From Limimaricola sp. (GTDB lineage: Bacteria > Pseudomonadota > Alphaproteobacteria > Rhodobacterales > Rhodobacteraceae), in NCBI RefSeq assembly GCF_016125575.1, contig NZ_WGLM01000006.1:1-64000 (forward strand): DNA of 64,000 nucleotides, in the 5' to 3' direction. The notes under the pieces were generated by a model. That model ran no database searches, was not told the origin of the DNA, and saw only the letters and a program-made list of their open reading frames with translations. Each line of letters begins with the position of its first letter. The first letter of the stretch is position 1. Of the stretch, positions 27,640-39,245 are shown one piece after another. Both the position numbers and the translations under genes were made by a program.

Positions 27640-28316
27640 GTGGTCACCTGTTTCAAAAGAGACTTTGCCGCGGCCTGTTCGGCCTGACGCTTGGTATTGG
27701 CGGTGGCGATGGCGGCAGCACCCGTTTCCAGCCTTACCTCGATGGTGAATTCGGGCGCGTGATCGGGGCCAGAGCGGGCGGTTTCCACGTAGGCGGGCGG
27801 CGGCAGGCCCCGTGCCTGTGCCCATTCCTGCAGCGCCGTCTTGGCGTCGCGCGCATCTTCCTTGACGCTGCCGATCCGGGCGCGCCAGTGCCGCAGGACC
27901 ACGTCGCGGGCTGCCTCGAAGCCGGCATCCTCATAAACGGCGGCAATCACCGCCTCCATCGCGTCGGCCAGCAGCGCGGCCTTGCGCCGCCCGCCCGACT
28001 GCATTTCCGACCGGCCCAGTTTCAGCACCGCGCCAAGGTCAAGCGCGCGGGCCACGTCGGCACAGGTTTCCTTGCGCACCAGCGCGTTGAAGCGCGGCGC
28101 CAGCATCCCTTCGGAAGCGGCAGGATCGGCGGCAAGCAGCGCCTCGGCAATCACCAGCCCCAGCACGCGGTCGCCAAGAAATTCCAGCCGCTGGTTGTCG
28201 TCGCGGTGGACCGAGGCCATCGAGGAATGGGTGACAGCGCGGACCAGCAGCTCCGGCCGGGCGAAATCATGCCCGAGCCGGGCCGAGAAGGCAGCGAGAT
28301 CCGCCGAGAGCTTCAC
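27636..28316 (-). CDS. rnc: Ribonuclease III
   Basis: It cleaves double-stranded RNA in rRNA and mRNA maturation. 226 residues: the catalytic signature [15 protein letters not shown] (about 38-52), the second acidic site [16 protein letters not shown], and a C-terminal dsRNA-binding domain ending [13 protein letters not shown]. The start is taken as GTG at 28314-28316, which overlaps the lepB stop in a GTGA and yields [18 protein letters not shown], the expected N-terminus. A longer frame to 28349 would overlap lepB by 37 bases. Confidence 0.95.
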   Translation of the reverse strand: MKLSADLAAFSARLGHDFARPELLVRAVTHSSMASVHRDDNQRLEFLGDRVLGLVIAEALLAADPAASEGMLAPRFNALVRKETCADVARALDLGAVLKLGRSEMQSGGRRKAALLADAMEAVIAAVYEDAGFEAARDVVLRHWRARIGSVKEDARDAKTALQEWAQARGLPPPAYVETARSGPDHAPEFTIEVRLETGAAAIATANTKRQAEQAAAKSLLKQVTT

Positions 28317-29149
28317 TCGATCGCCTTGAAGAAGCGGTCGGCCCGCCATGTCCAGAAGGCCAGCATCGAACGACCGGCCGACGAGAACATGATCCGGTCG
28401 GCGCGGCCGACGATATCTTCCAGCGGGACAAAACCCACGCCGCCGGCCGACTGCGCGTAGCGGCTGTCGGTCGAGTTGTCGCGGTTATCGCCCATGAAGA
28501 AGAAATAGCCCTCGGGCACGGTATAGATGCCGGTATCGTCGCTGGCCTGTGTCCCGATGTTCAGGATGTCGTGCTTGACGCCGTTGGGCAGCGTCTCGAT
28601 CTGGCGGGTCTTGGTGCAGATGGCGCCCCGGCCCACGGCGCCATTGGCGCAGCGCGGCAGCAATCCTTCGGGGCCCTGCGGCGCCATGACCTCGTCGAAC
28701 TGGCCTGCATCCTCGACCTTGACCGGCACGTCGTTAATATAAAGCAGCCCGCCCCTGACCTGAATCCGGTCGCCGGGCAGCCCGATCAGCCGTTTGATGA
28801 AGTCCTTGCCGGTGACAGGGTGGCGGAAGACCACGACATCGCCCCGCTTCGGCATGCTGCCGAAAAGCCGCGTGTTCGATCCCTTGAACATGCCGCAAAA
28901 ATCAGACGCCTCGATGTCGATCCCGAGGGCCGGGATGCGCACCGAGGGGCAGGAGGCATAGGAATAGCCGTAGGCCATCTTGTTGACGAAGAGGAAGTCG
29001 CCGATCAGCAGCGTGTCCTTCATCGAGCCGGACGGAATCCAGAACGGCTGGAAGAACAGGGTCCGGAACACGCCCGCGATCAGCAGCGCATAGACAACCG
29101 TCTTGAGCGTCTCCACGACCCCGCCCCAGAGCCCACCTTCAGCTGCCAT
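28313..29149 (-). CDS. lepB: Signal peptidase I
   Basis: It removes signal peptides from exported proteins at the periplasmic face. 278 residues: one N-terminal membrane helix (about 13-33), catalytic Ser42 in [11 protein letters not shown], and Lys119 in [16 protein letters not shown]; box E is [14 protein letters not shown]. Two Cys pairs (YASCPS, DFCGMF and LLPRC/AICTKT) suggest a disulfide-stabilised insert. The ATG at 29147-29149 places the helix directly after 12 residues. Confidence 0.96.
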   Translation of the reverse strand: MAAEGGLWGGVVETLKTVVYALLIAGVFRTLFFQPFWIPSGSMKDTLLIGDFLFVNKMAYGYSYASCPSVRIPALGIDIEASDFCGMFKGSNTRLFGSMPKRGDVVVFRHPVTGKDFIKRLIGLPGDRIQVRGGLLYINDVPVKVEDAGQFDEVMAPQGPEGLLPRCANGAVGRGAICTKTRQIETLPNGVKHDILNIGTQASDDTGIYTVPEGYFFFMGDNRDNSTDSRYAQSAGGVGFVPLEDIVGRADRIMFSSAGRSMLAFWTWRADRFFKAIE

Positions 29150-29229
29150 GATCCGTCCCTTTCGAAAGTACCCGCGCTTCATGGGCGGCGCATCTGCGCA
29201 AGTCAAGCTGAGGCCGGGTGTGGCGACGA

Positions 29230-30441
29230 TCAGTTGTCGGAAAATTGCGCGGCGAGCCGTGAGGCGATCAGCGCCACGCCCAGCATCAGCACCCCTCCGG
29301 CCACGAAGGCTGCGCCATAGCCCAGCGATGCGGCCAGCGCCGCGCCAAGGAAGGGTGCGACCAGCAGGGCCAGCGTGTTGGCCGCCTCGCTGAGGGCCGC
29401 AACCCGGCCCATGCCCCCGGGCGGCGTATGATCCTGCAAGAGGGCCCGCGTCGGCACGACAGAGCGCGCCGAGAGAAGGCCCAGCAGTCCGAAGAGGCCG
29501 ATCAACAGCAGCGCAGGCGGGAACATCCCGGTAATCTGCAGGCAGCCCACGCCGATGGTCACAAGGCCCGACAGGCCCGCAGCGGCGGCGATCATGGAAA
29601 AGCTGCCGCTGGTGCCGCGCGCCTTGCCCACGGTGGCGCCGCCCAATACGCCGCCCGCCCCCACCGCGGCCATGCACAGGCCAAATGTCATGGGGCTTGC
29701 GCCGAGGGCCTGCAGCGTGGGGGCAAAGAGCGTATCGTAGAGGAATATGGCAAAGATGCCCGCCGCCATCATGCCGATGGCCGCGCGTAGCACTGGCGTT
29801 GTCCGCAAGAGGCGAAGGCTTTCAGCGATGTCACGCCAGAGCGACGTGCCACCCGTCGCGCGGCGCGGCAGCGGTCGCATCGGCAGCAGCAGGGCCGCAG
29901 CCAGAACCGAGACGCCCGCGTTCACCGCGAAGACGTCCTGCGGGGCCAGCACTGCGATCAGGGCGCCACCCAGCGCCGGAGCCACGATCTTGGCCCCCTG
30001 GTTGATCGCAAAGCTCAGCCCGTTGGCCGCCAGCAGGTCCCGCCCCGCGACTATCGCCTGCAGCGACGCCTGTTTGGCCGGGCTGTAAAAGCTGTCGGCC
30101 GAGGCGCGCAGTGCGACCACGATGACCAATGCAGGCCAGTCCGGTGCGAGGATCAGCGCCGCGCTGCCCAGCGCCCGGCCAAGGTTGCCAAGGATCATGA
30201 CACGGCGCAGGTCCATCCGGTCGACAACCGCACCGGCCAGCACGCCAATGGTCAGGTAGGGCAGCCCCAGTGCCACCGCGAACCATGCGAAGGCCACGGG
30301 CGGGGCTTGCCAGCGATACGCCAGCACCGTGCCGATGGCGACAAAATCCAGCCAGTCGGCGAAATCTGCCGGGCATTGCGCCAGCAAAAGCGTGCCGAGG
30401 CCCGGGTTCGAACGGGCCAACGCCCGGGTCTTGTCAAACAT
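29230..30441 (-). CDS. MFS transporter (EntS-like) inside the acpS-lepB unit
   Basis: A 403-residue protein with 10-12 hydrophobic helices. [24 protein letters not shown] (about 70-93) matches the D-R-x-x-R/K loop of major facilitators, and the overall pattern resembles EntS/MFS_3 exporters. The start at 30439-30441 overlaps the acpS stop by 8 bases and it lies 80 bp before lepB. It splits an otherwise conserved acpS-lepB pair. The substrate is unknown. Confidence 0.85.
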   Translation of the reverse strand: MFDKTRALARSNPGLGTLLLAQCPADFADWLDFVAIGTVLAYRWQAPPVAFAWFAVALGLPYLTIGVLAGAVVDRMDLRRVMILGNLGRALGSAALILAPDWPALVIVVALRASADSFYSPAKQASLQAIVAGRDLLAANGLSFAINQGAKIVAPALGGALIAVLAPQDVFAVNAGVSVLAAALLLPMRPLPRRATGGTSLWRDIAESLRLLRTTPVLRAAIGMMAAGIFAIFLYDTLFAPTLQALGASPMTFGLCMAAVGAGGVLGGATVGKARGTSGSFSMIAAAAGLSGLVTIGVGCLQITGMFPPALLLIGLFGLLGLLSARSVVPTRALLQDHTPPGGMGRVAALSEAANTLALLVAPFLGAALAASLGYGAAFVAGGVLMLGVALIASRLAAQFSDN

Positions 30442-30853
30442 GCAGGCCGGGATCCAGCGGGCGGGCCTCGATCACCACGAAGGCCTGCGCCCACGGGTGA
30501 TCATCCGTGAGGGTGACATGGATGATCGCGCTATGGCCCGGCGGCGTCATCTGATCCAGCCGGTCCTTGGCCCAGCCGGTGACGTGCATCACCGGCTGAC
30601 CCGAACGCAGATTGCTGACAGCCATGTCCTTCCACGCAATGCCCATGCGCAGGCCGGTCCCCAACGCCTTGGAACAGGCCTCTTTCGCGGCCCAGCGCTT
30701 GGCATATGTCGCAGCGACCGCGCGCGGGCGGCTGGCGGCCTTGCGCTGTTCGCGCTCGGTGAAAACACGGTTGAGGAAACGCTCGCCAAAGCGGTCCAGC
30801 GTACCCTCGATCCGCTCGATGTTGCACAGGTCCGTGCCGATGCCGAGGATCAT
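30434..30853 (-). CDS. acpS: Holo-[acyl-carrier-protein] synthase
   Basis: It transfers 4'-phosphopantetheine from CoA to ACP. 139 residues: [16 protein letters not shown] with the Mg-binding Asp8, FTEREQRKA, and [17 protein letters not shown] with the second acidic ligand, all canonical. It sits between pdxJ/Dabb and lepB, as in other alphaproteobacteria, though with two extra genes. Confidence 0.96.
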   Translation of the reverse strand: MILGIGTDLCNIERIEGTLDRFGERFLNRVFTEREQRKAASRPRAVAATYAKRWAAKEACSKALGTGLRMGIAWKDMAVSNLRSGQPVMHVTGWAKDRLDQMTPPGHSAIIHVTLTDDHPWAQAFVVIEARPLDPGLHV

Positions 30854-30857
30854 GATG

Positions 30858-31175
30858 TCAGGCGTCCGGCAGGTCGAGGTCGATCACCATCAGCCCTGCG
30901 GTGCCGCCCTCGCAACAGGCGACCAGCCGGGCGCCAAGCGCCCTGTGGCGCGGATCGGCGGCATAGCGGGCAAGCGCCGCCGCATCGGTAAAGCTGGCGA
31001 TGAAGCCGGTGGCATAGCCGGGGCTCCGCCCCTCGAAATCGCGGTTGGGGCCGAAGCGCAGGCGCAGCAACCCGTCGATCTGGCCCACCAGCGCGGCCAG
31101 ACCCTCCAGAACCTCTCTCAGGACGGCGGGGTCGTGGCCGGGGGCGGGCCGGACCATCACGACATGCTCGATCAT
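30858..31175 (-). CDS. Dabb-domain (stress-responsive alpha/beta barrel) protein
   Basis: A 105-residue single-domain protein. [13 protein letters not shown] at the N-terminus, [25 protein letters not shown] in the middle and [14 protein letters not shown] match the dimeric ferredoxin-like Dabb family. Functions are mostly unknown; some are stress-induced. It lies 4 bp upstream of acpS on the same strand. An overlapping frame on the same strand is a shadow. Confidence 0.82.
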   Translation of the reverse strand: MIEHVVMVRPAPGHDPAVLREVLEGLAALVGQIDGLLRLRFGPNRDFEGRSPGYATGFIASFTDAAALARYAADPRHRALGARLVACCEGGTAGLMVIDLDLPDA

Positions 31176-31237
31176 GAATGCACCTCACGGACTTGTGACG
31201 CCCCAGGACCGCCAAACGCGGGCAGAGGCCGAAAGAT

Positions 31238-31251
31238 TTGATCTGGATCAT
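31238..31251 (+). promoter_or_regulatory. FNR/FnrL-type box before the cupredoxin gene
   Basis: TTGATCTGGATCAT matches the FNR consensus TTGAT-N4-ATCAA at 9 of 10 fixed positions. It lies 71 bp before the cupredoxin ATG and 63 bp from the divergent Dabb start, in the only sizeable gap in this area. Low-oxygen control of the cupredoxin is therefore likely. Confidence 0.65.
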
Positions 31252-31321
31252 GACTGATGCAGGGCCGGGGGTCTAGCGCGGGGGTGGGTAAACAACCCAT
31301 TGAAATAGAAGGAACACGACC

Positions 31322-31828
31322 ATGGAACTTAGCAGACGCGCCACGCTGGGCCTTGCCGCCGCAGCTATTGTCGCCTCGTTTGGCACCGCAGCCTTTGCCG
31401 GTGGCGGCACGATCAACGTGTCGCTGTGGGATTCGGGCGACAACGCGCTGGACAACATGGGAACCGCCGCACCGATCATCTACGGTGGCAACGAAGATAT
31501 GTCGAACGCGACGATGGGCATCAAGACCGACGTCAAGACCATCTCGGCAGGCGAAGTGACCTTTGCGGTCACCAACGATTCCAAGTCGACCATCCACGAG
31601 ATGATCCTGTCGCCCGCCCCCGCCGCGGGCCAGAAGCTGCCCTACGACGACAACATGAACGCCGTGATCGAAGACGAAGCCGGCCACCTCGGCGAGGTTT
31701 CGGAGCTTGATCCGGGCGCGAAGGGCGCGCTGACCGTGACGCTGAAGCCCGGCAAGTACATTCTCTACTGCAACATCCCCGGCCACTACATCATGGGGAT
31801 GTGGACGACGGTCGACGTCACCCCGTGA
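31322..31828 (+). CDS. Periplasmic cupredoxin-domain copper protein
   Basis: A 168-residue exported protein; residues 1-26 form a signal peptide, with twin Arg (SRRATLG) compatible with Tat export. The mature domain has a full type-1 copper set: His92 (STIHEMIL), Cys150 and His155 in YCNIPGHYIMGM, and Met160. It resembles plastocyanin/azurin-like electron carriers but is not a clear pseudoazurin or amicyanin. GAAGGA lies upstream of the ATG. Likely partner: a respiratory oxidase or reductase under micro-oxic conditions (inferred from the FNR-type box). Confidence 0.88.
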   Translation: MELSRRATLGLAAAAIVASFGTAAFAGGGTINVSLWDSGDNALDNMGTAAPIIYGGNEDMSNATMGIKTDVKTISAGEVTFAVTNDSKSTIHEMILSPAPAAGQKLPYDDNMNAVIEDEAGHLGEVSELDPGAKGALTVTLKPGKYILYCNIPGHYIMGMWTTVDVTP

Positions 31829-31835
31829 CGGAGGA

Positions 31836-31862
31836 GCGGCGCGGGGATCAGCCCCGCGCCGC
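31836..31862. terminator. Hairpin between cupredoxin gene and pdxJ
   Basis: GCGGCGCGGGG pairs with CCCCGCGCCGC (11 bp) around a 5-base loop, starting 7 bp after the cupredoxin stop and covering the last codons of convergent pdxJ. No T-run follows on either strand, so its efficiency is unclear. Confidence 0.5.
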
Positions 31863-32597
31863 CTCCATCAACCGGCGCATTTCGACAATCGCCGGACCAA
31901 GGCCGCGAAAGATCGCCTCGCCGATCAGGAAGTGGCCGATATTCAGCTCCAACACCTCTGGAAATGCCGCAACCGGGCCAACCGTGTCGTAGGTCAGGCC
32001 GTGGCCTGCATGCACCTCGAGGCCAAGACTGTCGGCATACTCGGCCATCTCGCGCAGCCGGGTCAGTTCGGCGTCACGCTCGGCCAGGCGGCCCTCGGCG
32101 TGCAGGTCGCAATAGGCGCCGGTATGCAGTTCGACCACCTGCGCGCCGATCCGCTGCGCGGCCGCGACCTGACGCTGATCGGCAGCGATGAACAATGACA
32201 CCCTGCAGCCCGCCTCGCGCAGCGGCGCGATGAAATGGGCCAGCCGGTTTTCCTCGCGCGCAACTTCCAGCCCCCCCTCGGTCGTGCGTTCTTCCCGCTT
32301 TTCCGGGACAATGCAGACGGCGTGGGGGACATGGCGCAGGGCGATGGCCTGCATCTCGGCCGTTGCAGCCATCTCGAAATTCAGCGGGACCGAAAGCGCG
32401 GCCATCAGCCCCGCGATATCGGCATCCGAGATGTGGCGGCGGTCTTCGCGCAGATGTGCGGTGATGCCATCGGCCCCTGCCTCTTGCGCCAGCAGCGCCG
32501 CGCGCACCGGCTCGGGGTAGGCGCTGCCGCGCGCGTTGCGCACGGTGGCCACGTGATCGATGTTGACGCCCAGCCGCAGTTTTCCCGGTTTCGCCAT
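31848..32597 (-). CDS. pdxJ: Pyridoxine 5'-phosphate synthase
   Basis: It condenses 1-deoxyxylulose 5-phosphate with 3-amino-2-oxopropyl phosphate to pyridoxine 5'-phosphate. 249 residues: [60 protein letters not shown], and the C-terminal [14 protein letters not shown] phosphate-binding region. PLP made here is used by MalY and CobC encoded nearby. The ATG is at 32595-32597. Confidence 0.97.
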   Translation of the reverse strand: MAKPGKLRLGVNIDHVATVRNARGSAYPEPVRAALLAQEAGADGITAHLREDRRHISDADIAGLMAALSVPLNFEMAATAEMQAIALRHVPHAVCIVPEKREERTTEGGLEVAREENRLAHFIAPLREAGCRVSLFIAADQRQVAAAQRIGAQVVELHTGAYCDLHAEGRLAERDAELTRLREMAEYADSLGLEVHAGHGLTYDTVGPVAAFPEVLELNIGHFLIGEAIFRGLGPAIVEMRRLMEAARG

Positions 32598-32629
32598 GAT
32601 GCTTGTCCCCAGACCCCAGATGTCCTGAT

Positions 32630-33286
32630 CTAGCTTGCCGAGGGGCCCGTGTCAGGGGGGGCCGCCGGCTTTTTGCGCAACTGGCCCAGCTTGCCGCGCA
32701 GCGCCTTGCGGCGGCGGTTCTGATAGGCGCGGATCACCGGAACCGAAAGGTAATAGGCAATTGCCCCGGCGATGATGCCGGGGATGATCCCACCGATCAT
32801 GAAGGGAAAGAACACCTCGTGATAAAAGATCGCGAGACGGTGCCAGTCGGGCGGCTGGCCGGTGAAGAGTGAGACGAAGTTGTGCCACAGATCGTGCCAT
32901 GCACCGGCAAACTTGGCCCCGAGCGAGGCATCGACCCCTTGGCGCGGGCGTCGGCCCAGCAGGATATGACCGGTTTCCAGCGAGATCGCCGCGATGGGAA
33001 CATAAGTCAGCGGGTTGCCGAAGAAGGTCGACAGGAGTGCCGCCAGCACGTTGCCGCGCATGATCCGCGCGATGATCCAGGCAATCAGGAAATGCATCCC
33101 GAAGAACGGGCTGAACGTGGTGGCCACGCCCGCAAAGATACCGCGCGCGATTTTTTCAGGTGTGTCGGGCAGGCGACGGACACGGTGCCTGACATATTCG
33201 AAGGCCCGCACCCAGCCGCCGCGAGGCCACAGCGCCCGGCCGACCGCGGTCCAGACCGGTAGCTTGTCCCTGCGTTTGAAGACCAC
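32630..33286 (-). CDS. DUF2062 membrane protein
   Basis: A 218-residue integral membrane protein of the DUF2062 family. [33 protein letters not shown] and [16 protein letters not shown] are the family motifs, and a second pair of helices lies near 150-185; basic residues cluster at both ends. Role unknown. The start is taken as GTG at 33284-33286, which gives [10 protein letters not shown] as in relatives; the frame is open to 33520 across the rsh 3' end without support. It is 15 bp after rsh. Confidence 0.83.
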   Translation of the reverse strand: MVFKRRDKLPVWTAVGRALWPRGGWVRAFEYVRHRVRRLPDTPEKIARGIFAGVATTFSPFFGMHFLIAWIIARIMRGNVLAALLSTFFGNPLTYVPIAAISLETGHILLGRRPRQGVDASLGAKFAGAWHDLWHNFVSLFTGQPPDWHRLAIFYHEVFFPFMIGGIIPGIIAGAIAYYLSVPVIRAYQNRRRKALRGKLGQLRKKPAAPPDTGPSAS

Positions 33287-33300
33287 CCCTTGGAACCCCT

Positions 33301-35445
<2,145 letters not shown>

Positions 35446-35501
35446 CGCGCCCTCTCGCCGGCGGCCCCGCCGCCCGGTGCTCCGGGCGTGGGCGGCCTGC
35501 C

Positions 35502-35855
35502 TCAGCCCTGCCCCTGCGCTTCCATCAGCGCGCGCAGCAGGCGCTCTTCGGACATGTCGTCCTGCGCGGGCTTGTCGGCCTCGGCGCTCATCAGCAGCGA
35601 CATGCTGTCTTCTTCGGGCTCGTCGACCTCGATCTGGGTCTGGTGCGCCTCGATCATCCGCTCGCGCAGATCGTCGGCAAGCTGGGTTTCCTCGGCGATC
35701 TCGCGCAGGGCCAGAACCGGGTTCTTGTCATTGTCGCGCGGCAGCGTCGGGTGCGCACCCGAAGCAACCTCGCGCGCGCGGTGGGCCGCCAGCATCACCA
35801 GCTCGAACCGGTTGGGAACCTTGTCGACACAATCTTCTACGGTAACGCGGGCCAT
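35502..35855 (-). CDS. rpoZ: RNA polymerase omega subunit
   Basis: Omega stabilises beta' in RNA polymerase. 117 residues with the canonical start [20 protein letters not shown] and [13 protein letters not shown]. The C-terminal half is acidic ([14 protein letters not shown]) and typical of this class. It is followed by rsh, whose product it can help bind through ppGpp. Confidence 0.96.
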   Translation of the reverse strand: MARVTVEDCVDKVPNRFELVMLAAHRAREVASGAHPTLPRDNDKNPVLALREIAEETQLADDLRERMIEAHQTQIEVDEPEEDSMSLLMSAEADKPAQDDMSEERLLRALMEAQGQG

Positions 35856-35955
35856 GGGCGCCCCCCTTGTCTGGCGAAAATCCTAAGAAGCCACCCATGT
35901 AGTCGCTGCGCGGGGGATTGACAAGCCGAATCCCGGACGCCTCGCCTGACGCCGC

Positions 35956-36546
35956 TTAGTCCAGCGGTACCACTTCGGCCCGCTCGGTTTCGGGCCGCGC
36001 CGCCATCATCTGGGCCACGCTGAGCCCCAGCACCGGGTGGCGCCAGTCCGGCGCGACATCGGCCAGCGGCACCAGCACGAAGGCGCGGTCCTGCAGGCGC
36101 GGATGCGGCAGGATCAGACGGTCTGGCGCCTGAACCGGCTGCGCCGCGGCATCCAGATCGTGCCAACGGCGCCAGCCCGCGACATCGGGCAACACCGCGT
36201 CGCCCAGCGCGATCAGGTCGAGATCAAGGCTGCGCTGGCCCCAGCGCACCTTCCGCTCGCGTCCGTGCGCGGCCTCGATCCGGTGCAACAGCGCCAGCAG
36301 GTCGGGGGCCGCCAGCGTGGTCTCCAGCCGCAATGCCGCGTTCACGAAATCAGGCCCGGCACCGGGCGGAAATGCCGGCGTGCGGTAAAGGTGGCTGACG
36401 GTTGGCGTCTCGCCCGTGGCCTCGGCCAGTTCGGCGATTGCCGCGCGCAGCGTATCCTCGGGGCCGCCCTCCGCCGAGGCCGCATTGGCCCCCAACGCGA
36501 TCAGCGCGACCGCACGATTTCGTGTCCCCTGGTGGCCTTGCGGCAT
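35956..36546 (-). CDS. folK: 6-hydroxymethyl-7,8-dihydropterin pyrophosphokinase
   Basis: It transfers pyrophosphate from ATP to 6-hydroxymethyl-dihydropterin in folate synthesis. 196 residues: VALIALGANAAS, VSHLYRTPAFPPG, DFVNAALRLET, REVRWGQRSLDLDLIALGD-type signature (seen as RKVRWGQRSLDLDLI), and LPHPRLQDRAFVLVPLADVAP. It is divergent from the NYN gene. Confidence 0.95.
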   Translation of the reverse strand: MPQGHQGTRNRAVALIALGANAASAEGGPEDTLRAAIAELAEATGETPTVSHLYRTPAFPPGAGPDFVNAALRLETTLAAPDLLALLHRIEAAHGRERKVRWGQRSLDLDLIALGDAVLPDVAGWRRWHDLDAAAQPVQAPDRLILPHPRLQDRAFVLVPLADVAPDWRHPVLGLSVAQMMAARPETERAEVVPLD

Positions 36547-36640
36547 GTCATGCAGCTCTTACAATCAGCGATGTCGGACGCTTCATTTCACGTTTCGCGA
36601 AATGCATCCAGCGCCGGACCACATTCGAGAAGGACAAATC

Positions 36641-37213
36641 ATGTTTTATCGGGACGAGCGTCTGGCGCTCTTCATCGATGGCGCCAACCTCTATGCCGCG
36701 GCCAAGGCCCTCGGCTTCGACATCGACTACAAGCTGCTGCGGCAGGAATTCATGCGGCGGGGCAAGCTGGTGCGCGCCTTCTATTATACCGCTCTTCTGG
36801 AGAGCGAGGATTATTCGCCGATCCGGCCTCTGGTCGACTGGCTGCAGTACAACGGCTTCACCATGGTGACCAAGCCCGCCAAGGAATACACGGACAGCCT
36901 TGGCCGCCGGAAGGTAAAGGGCAACATGGACATCGAGCTGGCGGTCGACGCGATGGAGATCGCGGGCTTCGTCGATCATATCGTGCTGTTCTCGGGCGAC
37001 GGCGATTTTCGCCCGTTGGTCGAGGCGATCCAGCGCAAGGGCGTGCGCGTCTCGATCGTCTCGACGATCCGCAGCCAGCCGCCGATGATCGCCGACGAGT
37101 TGCGCCGGCAGGCCGATAACTTCATCGAGCTGGAAGAACTGCGCGACGTGGTGGGCCGCCCGCCGCGCGAGCCGCGCACCGAGGCCGTGGCCGAAACAGT
37201 CGATCACGTCTGA
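36641..37213 (+). CDS. NYN-domain (LabA/DUF88) PIN-like RNase-fold protein
   Basis: A 190-residue protein with a PIN-like fold. Acidic catalytic-site candidates are in [10 protein letters not shown] (D14), [13 protein letters not shown] and [15 protein letters not shown]. Related LabA/VPA0982 proteins are implicated in RNA metabolism or clock output; the target here is unknown. The ATG at 36641 follows AGAAGGAC; the open frame further upstream overlaps folK. The C-terminus is a charged tail. Confidence 0.88.
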   Translation: MFYRDERLALFIDGANLYAAAKALGFDIDYKLLRQEFMRRGKLVRAFYYTALLESEDYSPIRPLVDWLQYNGFTMVTKPAKEYTDSLGRRKVKGNMDIELAVDAMEIAGFVDHIVLFSGDGDFRPLVEAIQRKGVRVSIVSTIRSQPPMIADELRRQADNFIELEELRDVVGRPPREPRTEAVAETVDHV

Positions 37214-37311
37214 ACCGCGCCGGGCGCCGCCGCTTCGGTCCGAAAACGGGCTGGACGGGGCGGCGCCCGCCGCATACCTCTGGACCTGACCCCGACCGTC
37301 CGGAGCCGCCT

Positions 37312-38262
37312 ATGCCTCTTGCGCCCCTCACCCTCTACCTTGCCGCTCCGCGCGGATTCTGCGCCGGTGTCGACCGCGCGATCCGCATTGTCGAGATGGC
37401 GCTGGAGAAATGGGGCGCGCCGGTCTACGTGCGCCACGAGATCGTGCATAACCGCTTCGTCGTGGACGGTTTGCGCGCCAAGGGCGCGGTGTTCGTCGAG
37501 GAACTGGCGGAATGCCCGCCAGACCGCCCGGTGATCTTTTCCGCCCACGGCGTGCCCAAATCGGTCCCCGCCGAGGCCGCCCGGCGCGAGATGATCTATG
37601 TCGACGCAACCTGCCCGCTGGTCAGCAAGGTGCATATCGAGGCCGCCCGCCATGCCGAGGCGGGGCTGCAGATCGTGATGATCGGCCACGCGGGGCACCC
37701 CGAGACGGTGGGCACGATGGGCCAGCTGCCGCCGGGCGAGGTGCTTCTGGTGGAAACCCCCGAAGACGTGGCGACCCTTCAGGTGCGCGACCCCGCGCGG
37801 CTGGCCTTCGTCACGCAGACGACGTTGTCGGTCGATGACACGGCCGATATCGTCGCCGCCCTTCAGGCACGCTTTCCCGCCATCATCGGGCCGCACAAGG
37901 AAGACATCTGCTACGCCACCACCAACCGGCAGGAGGCGGTCAAGGCGATGGCCCCGATGTGCGACGCCCTGCTGGTCGTGGGTGCGCCCAATTCCTCCAA
38001 CTCTCGCCGGCTGGTCGAGGTGGCGCGGCGCGCGGGCTGCGCCCATGCGCAACTGGTCCAGCGCGCGACCGACATCGACTGGCGCGCGCTGGAAGGCATG
38101 ACGAGCCTTGGGCTGACCGCCGGCGCCTCGGCCCCCGAGGTGCTGACTGAAGAGGTGATCGCGGCGCTGCGCGCGCGCTATGACGTGACGCTGGCCACCG
38201 TCACCACGGCGCAGGAAGACGTCGAGTTCAAGGTGCCGCGCATCCTGCGGGAGCCGGCATGA
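37312..38262 (+). CDS. ispH: 4-hydroxy-3-methylbut-2-enyl diphosphate reductase
   Basis: Last step of the MEP pathway: HMBPP to IPP/DMAPP using a [4Fe-4S] cluster. 316 residues: Cys ligands in [13 protein letters not shown] (about residue 18), [12 protein letters not shown] and [13 protein letters not shown] with Cys nearby, and the E in [10 protein letters not shown]. The start is preceded by GGAGCC. Its stop overlaps the DUF3429 start (ATGA). Confidence 0.97.
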   Translation: MPLAPLTLYLAAPRGFCAGVDRAIRIVEMALEKWGAPVYVRHEIVHNRFVVDGLRAKGAVFVEELAECPPDRPVIFSAHGVPKSVPAEAARREMIYVDATCPLVSKVHIEAARHAEAGLQIVMIGHAGHPETVGTMGQLPPGEVLLVETPEDVATLQVRDPARLAFVTQTTLSVDDTADIVAALQARFPAIIGPHKEDICYATTNRQEAVKAMAPMCDALLVVGAPNSSNSRRLVEVARRAGCAHAQLVQRATDIDWRALEGMTSLGLTAGASAPEVLTEEVIAALRARYDVTLATVTTAQEDVEFKVPRILREPA

Positions 38263-38708
38263 AGCACATTCCGCGCGCTGCGCTCTGGCTGGGCCTGGCC
38301 GGGCTGATTCCGTTTCTCTGGGGAGCGGCCACGGTGGTTTGGCCAGAACTGGGCGCGCGTGCCATGCCGATGCTGGGCGGGAGGTTCATCGGGCCTTACG
38401 TGCAGCTTTTCTACGGCGCGGTGATCCTGTCGTTCATGTCGGGCGTCCTTTGGGGCTTTGCCACAAGAGCGACGGGGCAGGTGGCGGCCACCGCCTATGC
38501 CCTGTCGGTACTGCCGGCATTGTGGGTGTTCTTCACCACGGGTGGCGGCGCGCAGGCGGCGGCGATCAACCTTGGCGCGGGTTTCGTAGGGCTGCTGGGG
38601 CTGGACTGGCTGTTCTGGAAGCAGGGCCTTGCCCCGCCGTGGTGGATGCATCTGCGGGTGCTGCTGACCACCATCGTGGTGCTGAGCCTGCTGCCGGTCC
38701 TGCGCTGA
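38259..38708 (+). CDS. DUF3429 membrane protein
   Basis: A 149-residue inner-membrane protein with about five hydrophobic helices; [37 protein letters not shown] and the Trp-rich [17 protein letters not shown] match DUF3429. Function unknown. It is translationally coupled on both sides: ATGA with ispH and TGATG with rnhA. Confidence 0.85.
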   Translation: MKHIPRAALWLGLAGLIPFLWGAATVVWPELGARAMPMLGGRFIGPYVQLFYGAVILSFMSGVLWGFATRATGQVAATAYALSVLPALWVFFTTGGGAQAAAINLGAGFVGLLGLDWLFWKQGLAPPWWMHLRVLLTTIVVLSLLPVLR

Positions 38709-39166
38709 TGCCCGAGCTTTTCGCCTATACCGACGGGGCCTGCAGCGGCAATCCCGGGCCCGGCGGCTGGGGCGTGCTGCTGATCGCGCGCGAGGGTGAC
38801 CGGGTGGTGAAGGAGCGCACGCTGAACGGCGGCGAGGGTCTGACCACCAACAACCGGATGGAGCTGATGGCGGCAATCTCTGCGCTGGAAGCGCTGGAGC
38901 GGCCCGCGCGGCTGACCGTGGTGACCGACAGCGCCTATGTGAAGGGCGGCATCACGGAGTGGCTGGCGGGCTGGAAACGCCGCGGCTGGAAGACCTCGAC
39001 CAACAAGCCGGTCAAGAATGACGACCTGTGGCGCAGGCTGGAGGCGGCGGCGGCGCGGCACGAGGTGCGCTGGAACTGGGTGAAGGGCCATGACGGCCAT
39101 CCGGAGAACGAGCGCGCGGATGAGCTGGCGCGCGAGGGCATGGCCCCGTTCAAGCCGGCACGCTGA
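38708..39166 (+). CDS. rnhA: Ribonuclease HI
   Basis: It degrades the RNA strand of RNA-DNA hybrids. 152 residues with the DEDD active site: Asp9 ([11 protein letters not shown]), Glu52 (NRMELMAA), Asp74 (VVTDSAYV) and the C-terminal Asp in [11 protein letters not shown], plus the basic protrusion [15 protein letters not shown]. The ATG overlaps the previous stop; the longer frame upstream lies inside DUF3429. Confidence 0.97.
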   Translation: MPELFAYTDGACSGNPGPGGWGVLLIAREGDRVVKERTLNGGEGLTTNNRMELMAAISALEALERPARLTVVTDSAYVKGGITEWLAGWKRRGWKTSTNKPVKNDDLWRRLEAAAARHEVRWNWVKGHDGHPENERADELAREGMAPFKPAR

Positions 39167-39180
39167 GCCGCGCGGGCGAA

Positions 39181-39244
39181 GGGGGGCTGTCTGCCCCCCG
39201 TCCCTGCGGGACTCCCCCAGAGAGTATTTCTGGCCAGAAGAAGG
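39181..39244. repeat. Hairpin-bearing intergenic repeat, copy 1
   Basis: GGGGGGC-TGTCT-GCCCCCC (39181-39199) is followed by GAGTATTTCTGGCCAGAA starting at 39222. On the minus strand this reads CCTTCTTCTGGCC-GAAATACTC, then G-rich DNA and a G6/C6 hairpin, the same arrangement as at 43681-43733. It lies between convergent rnhA and fmt, where it can act as a bidirectional terminator. Confidence 0.7.
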
Positions 39245-39245
39245 G

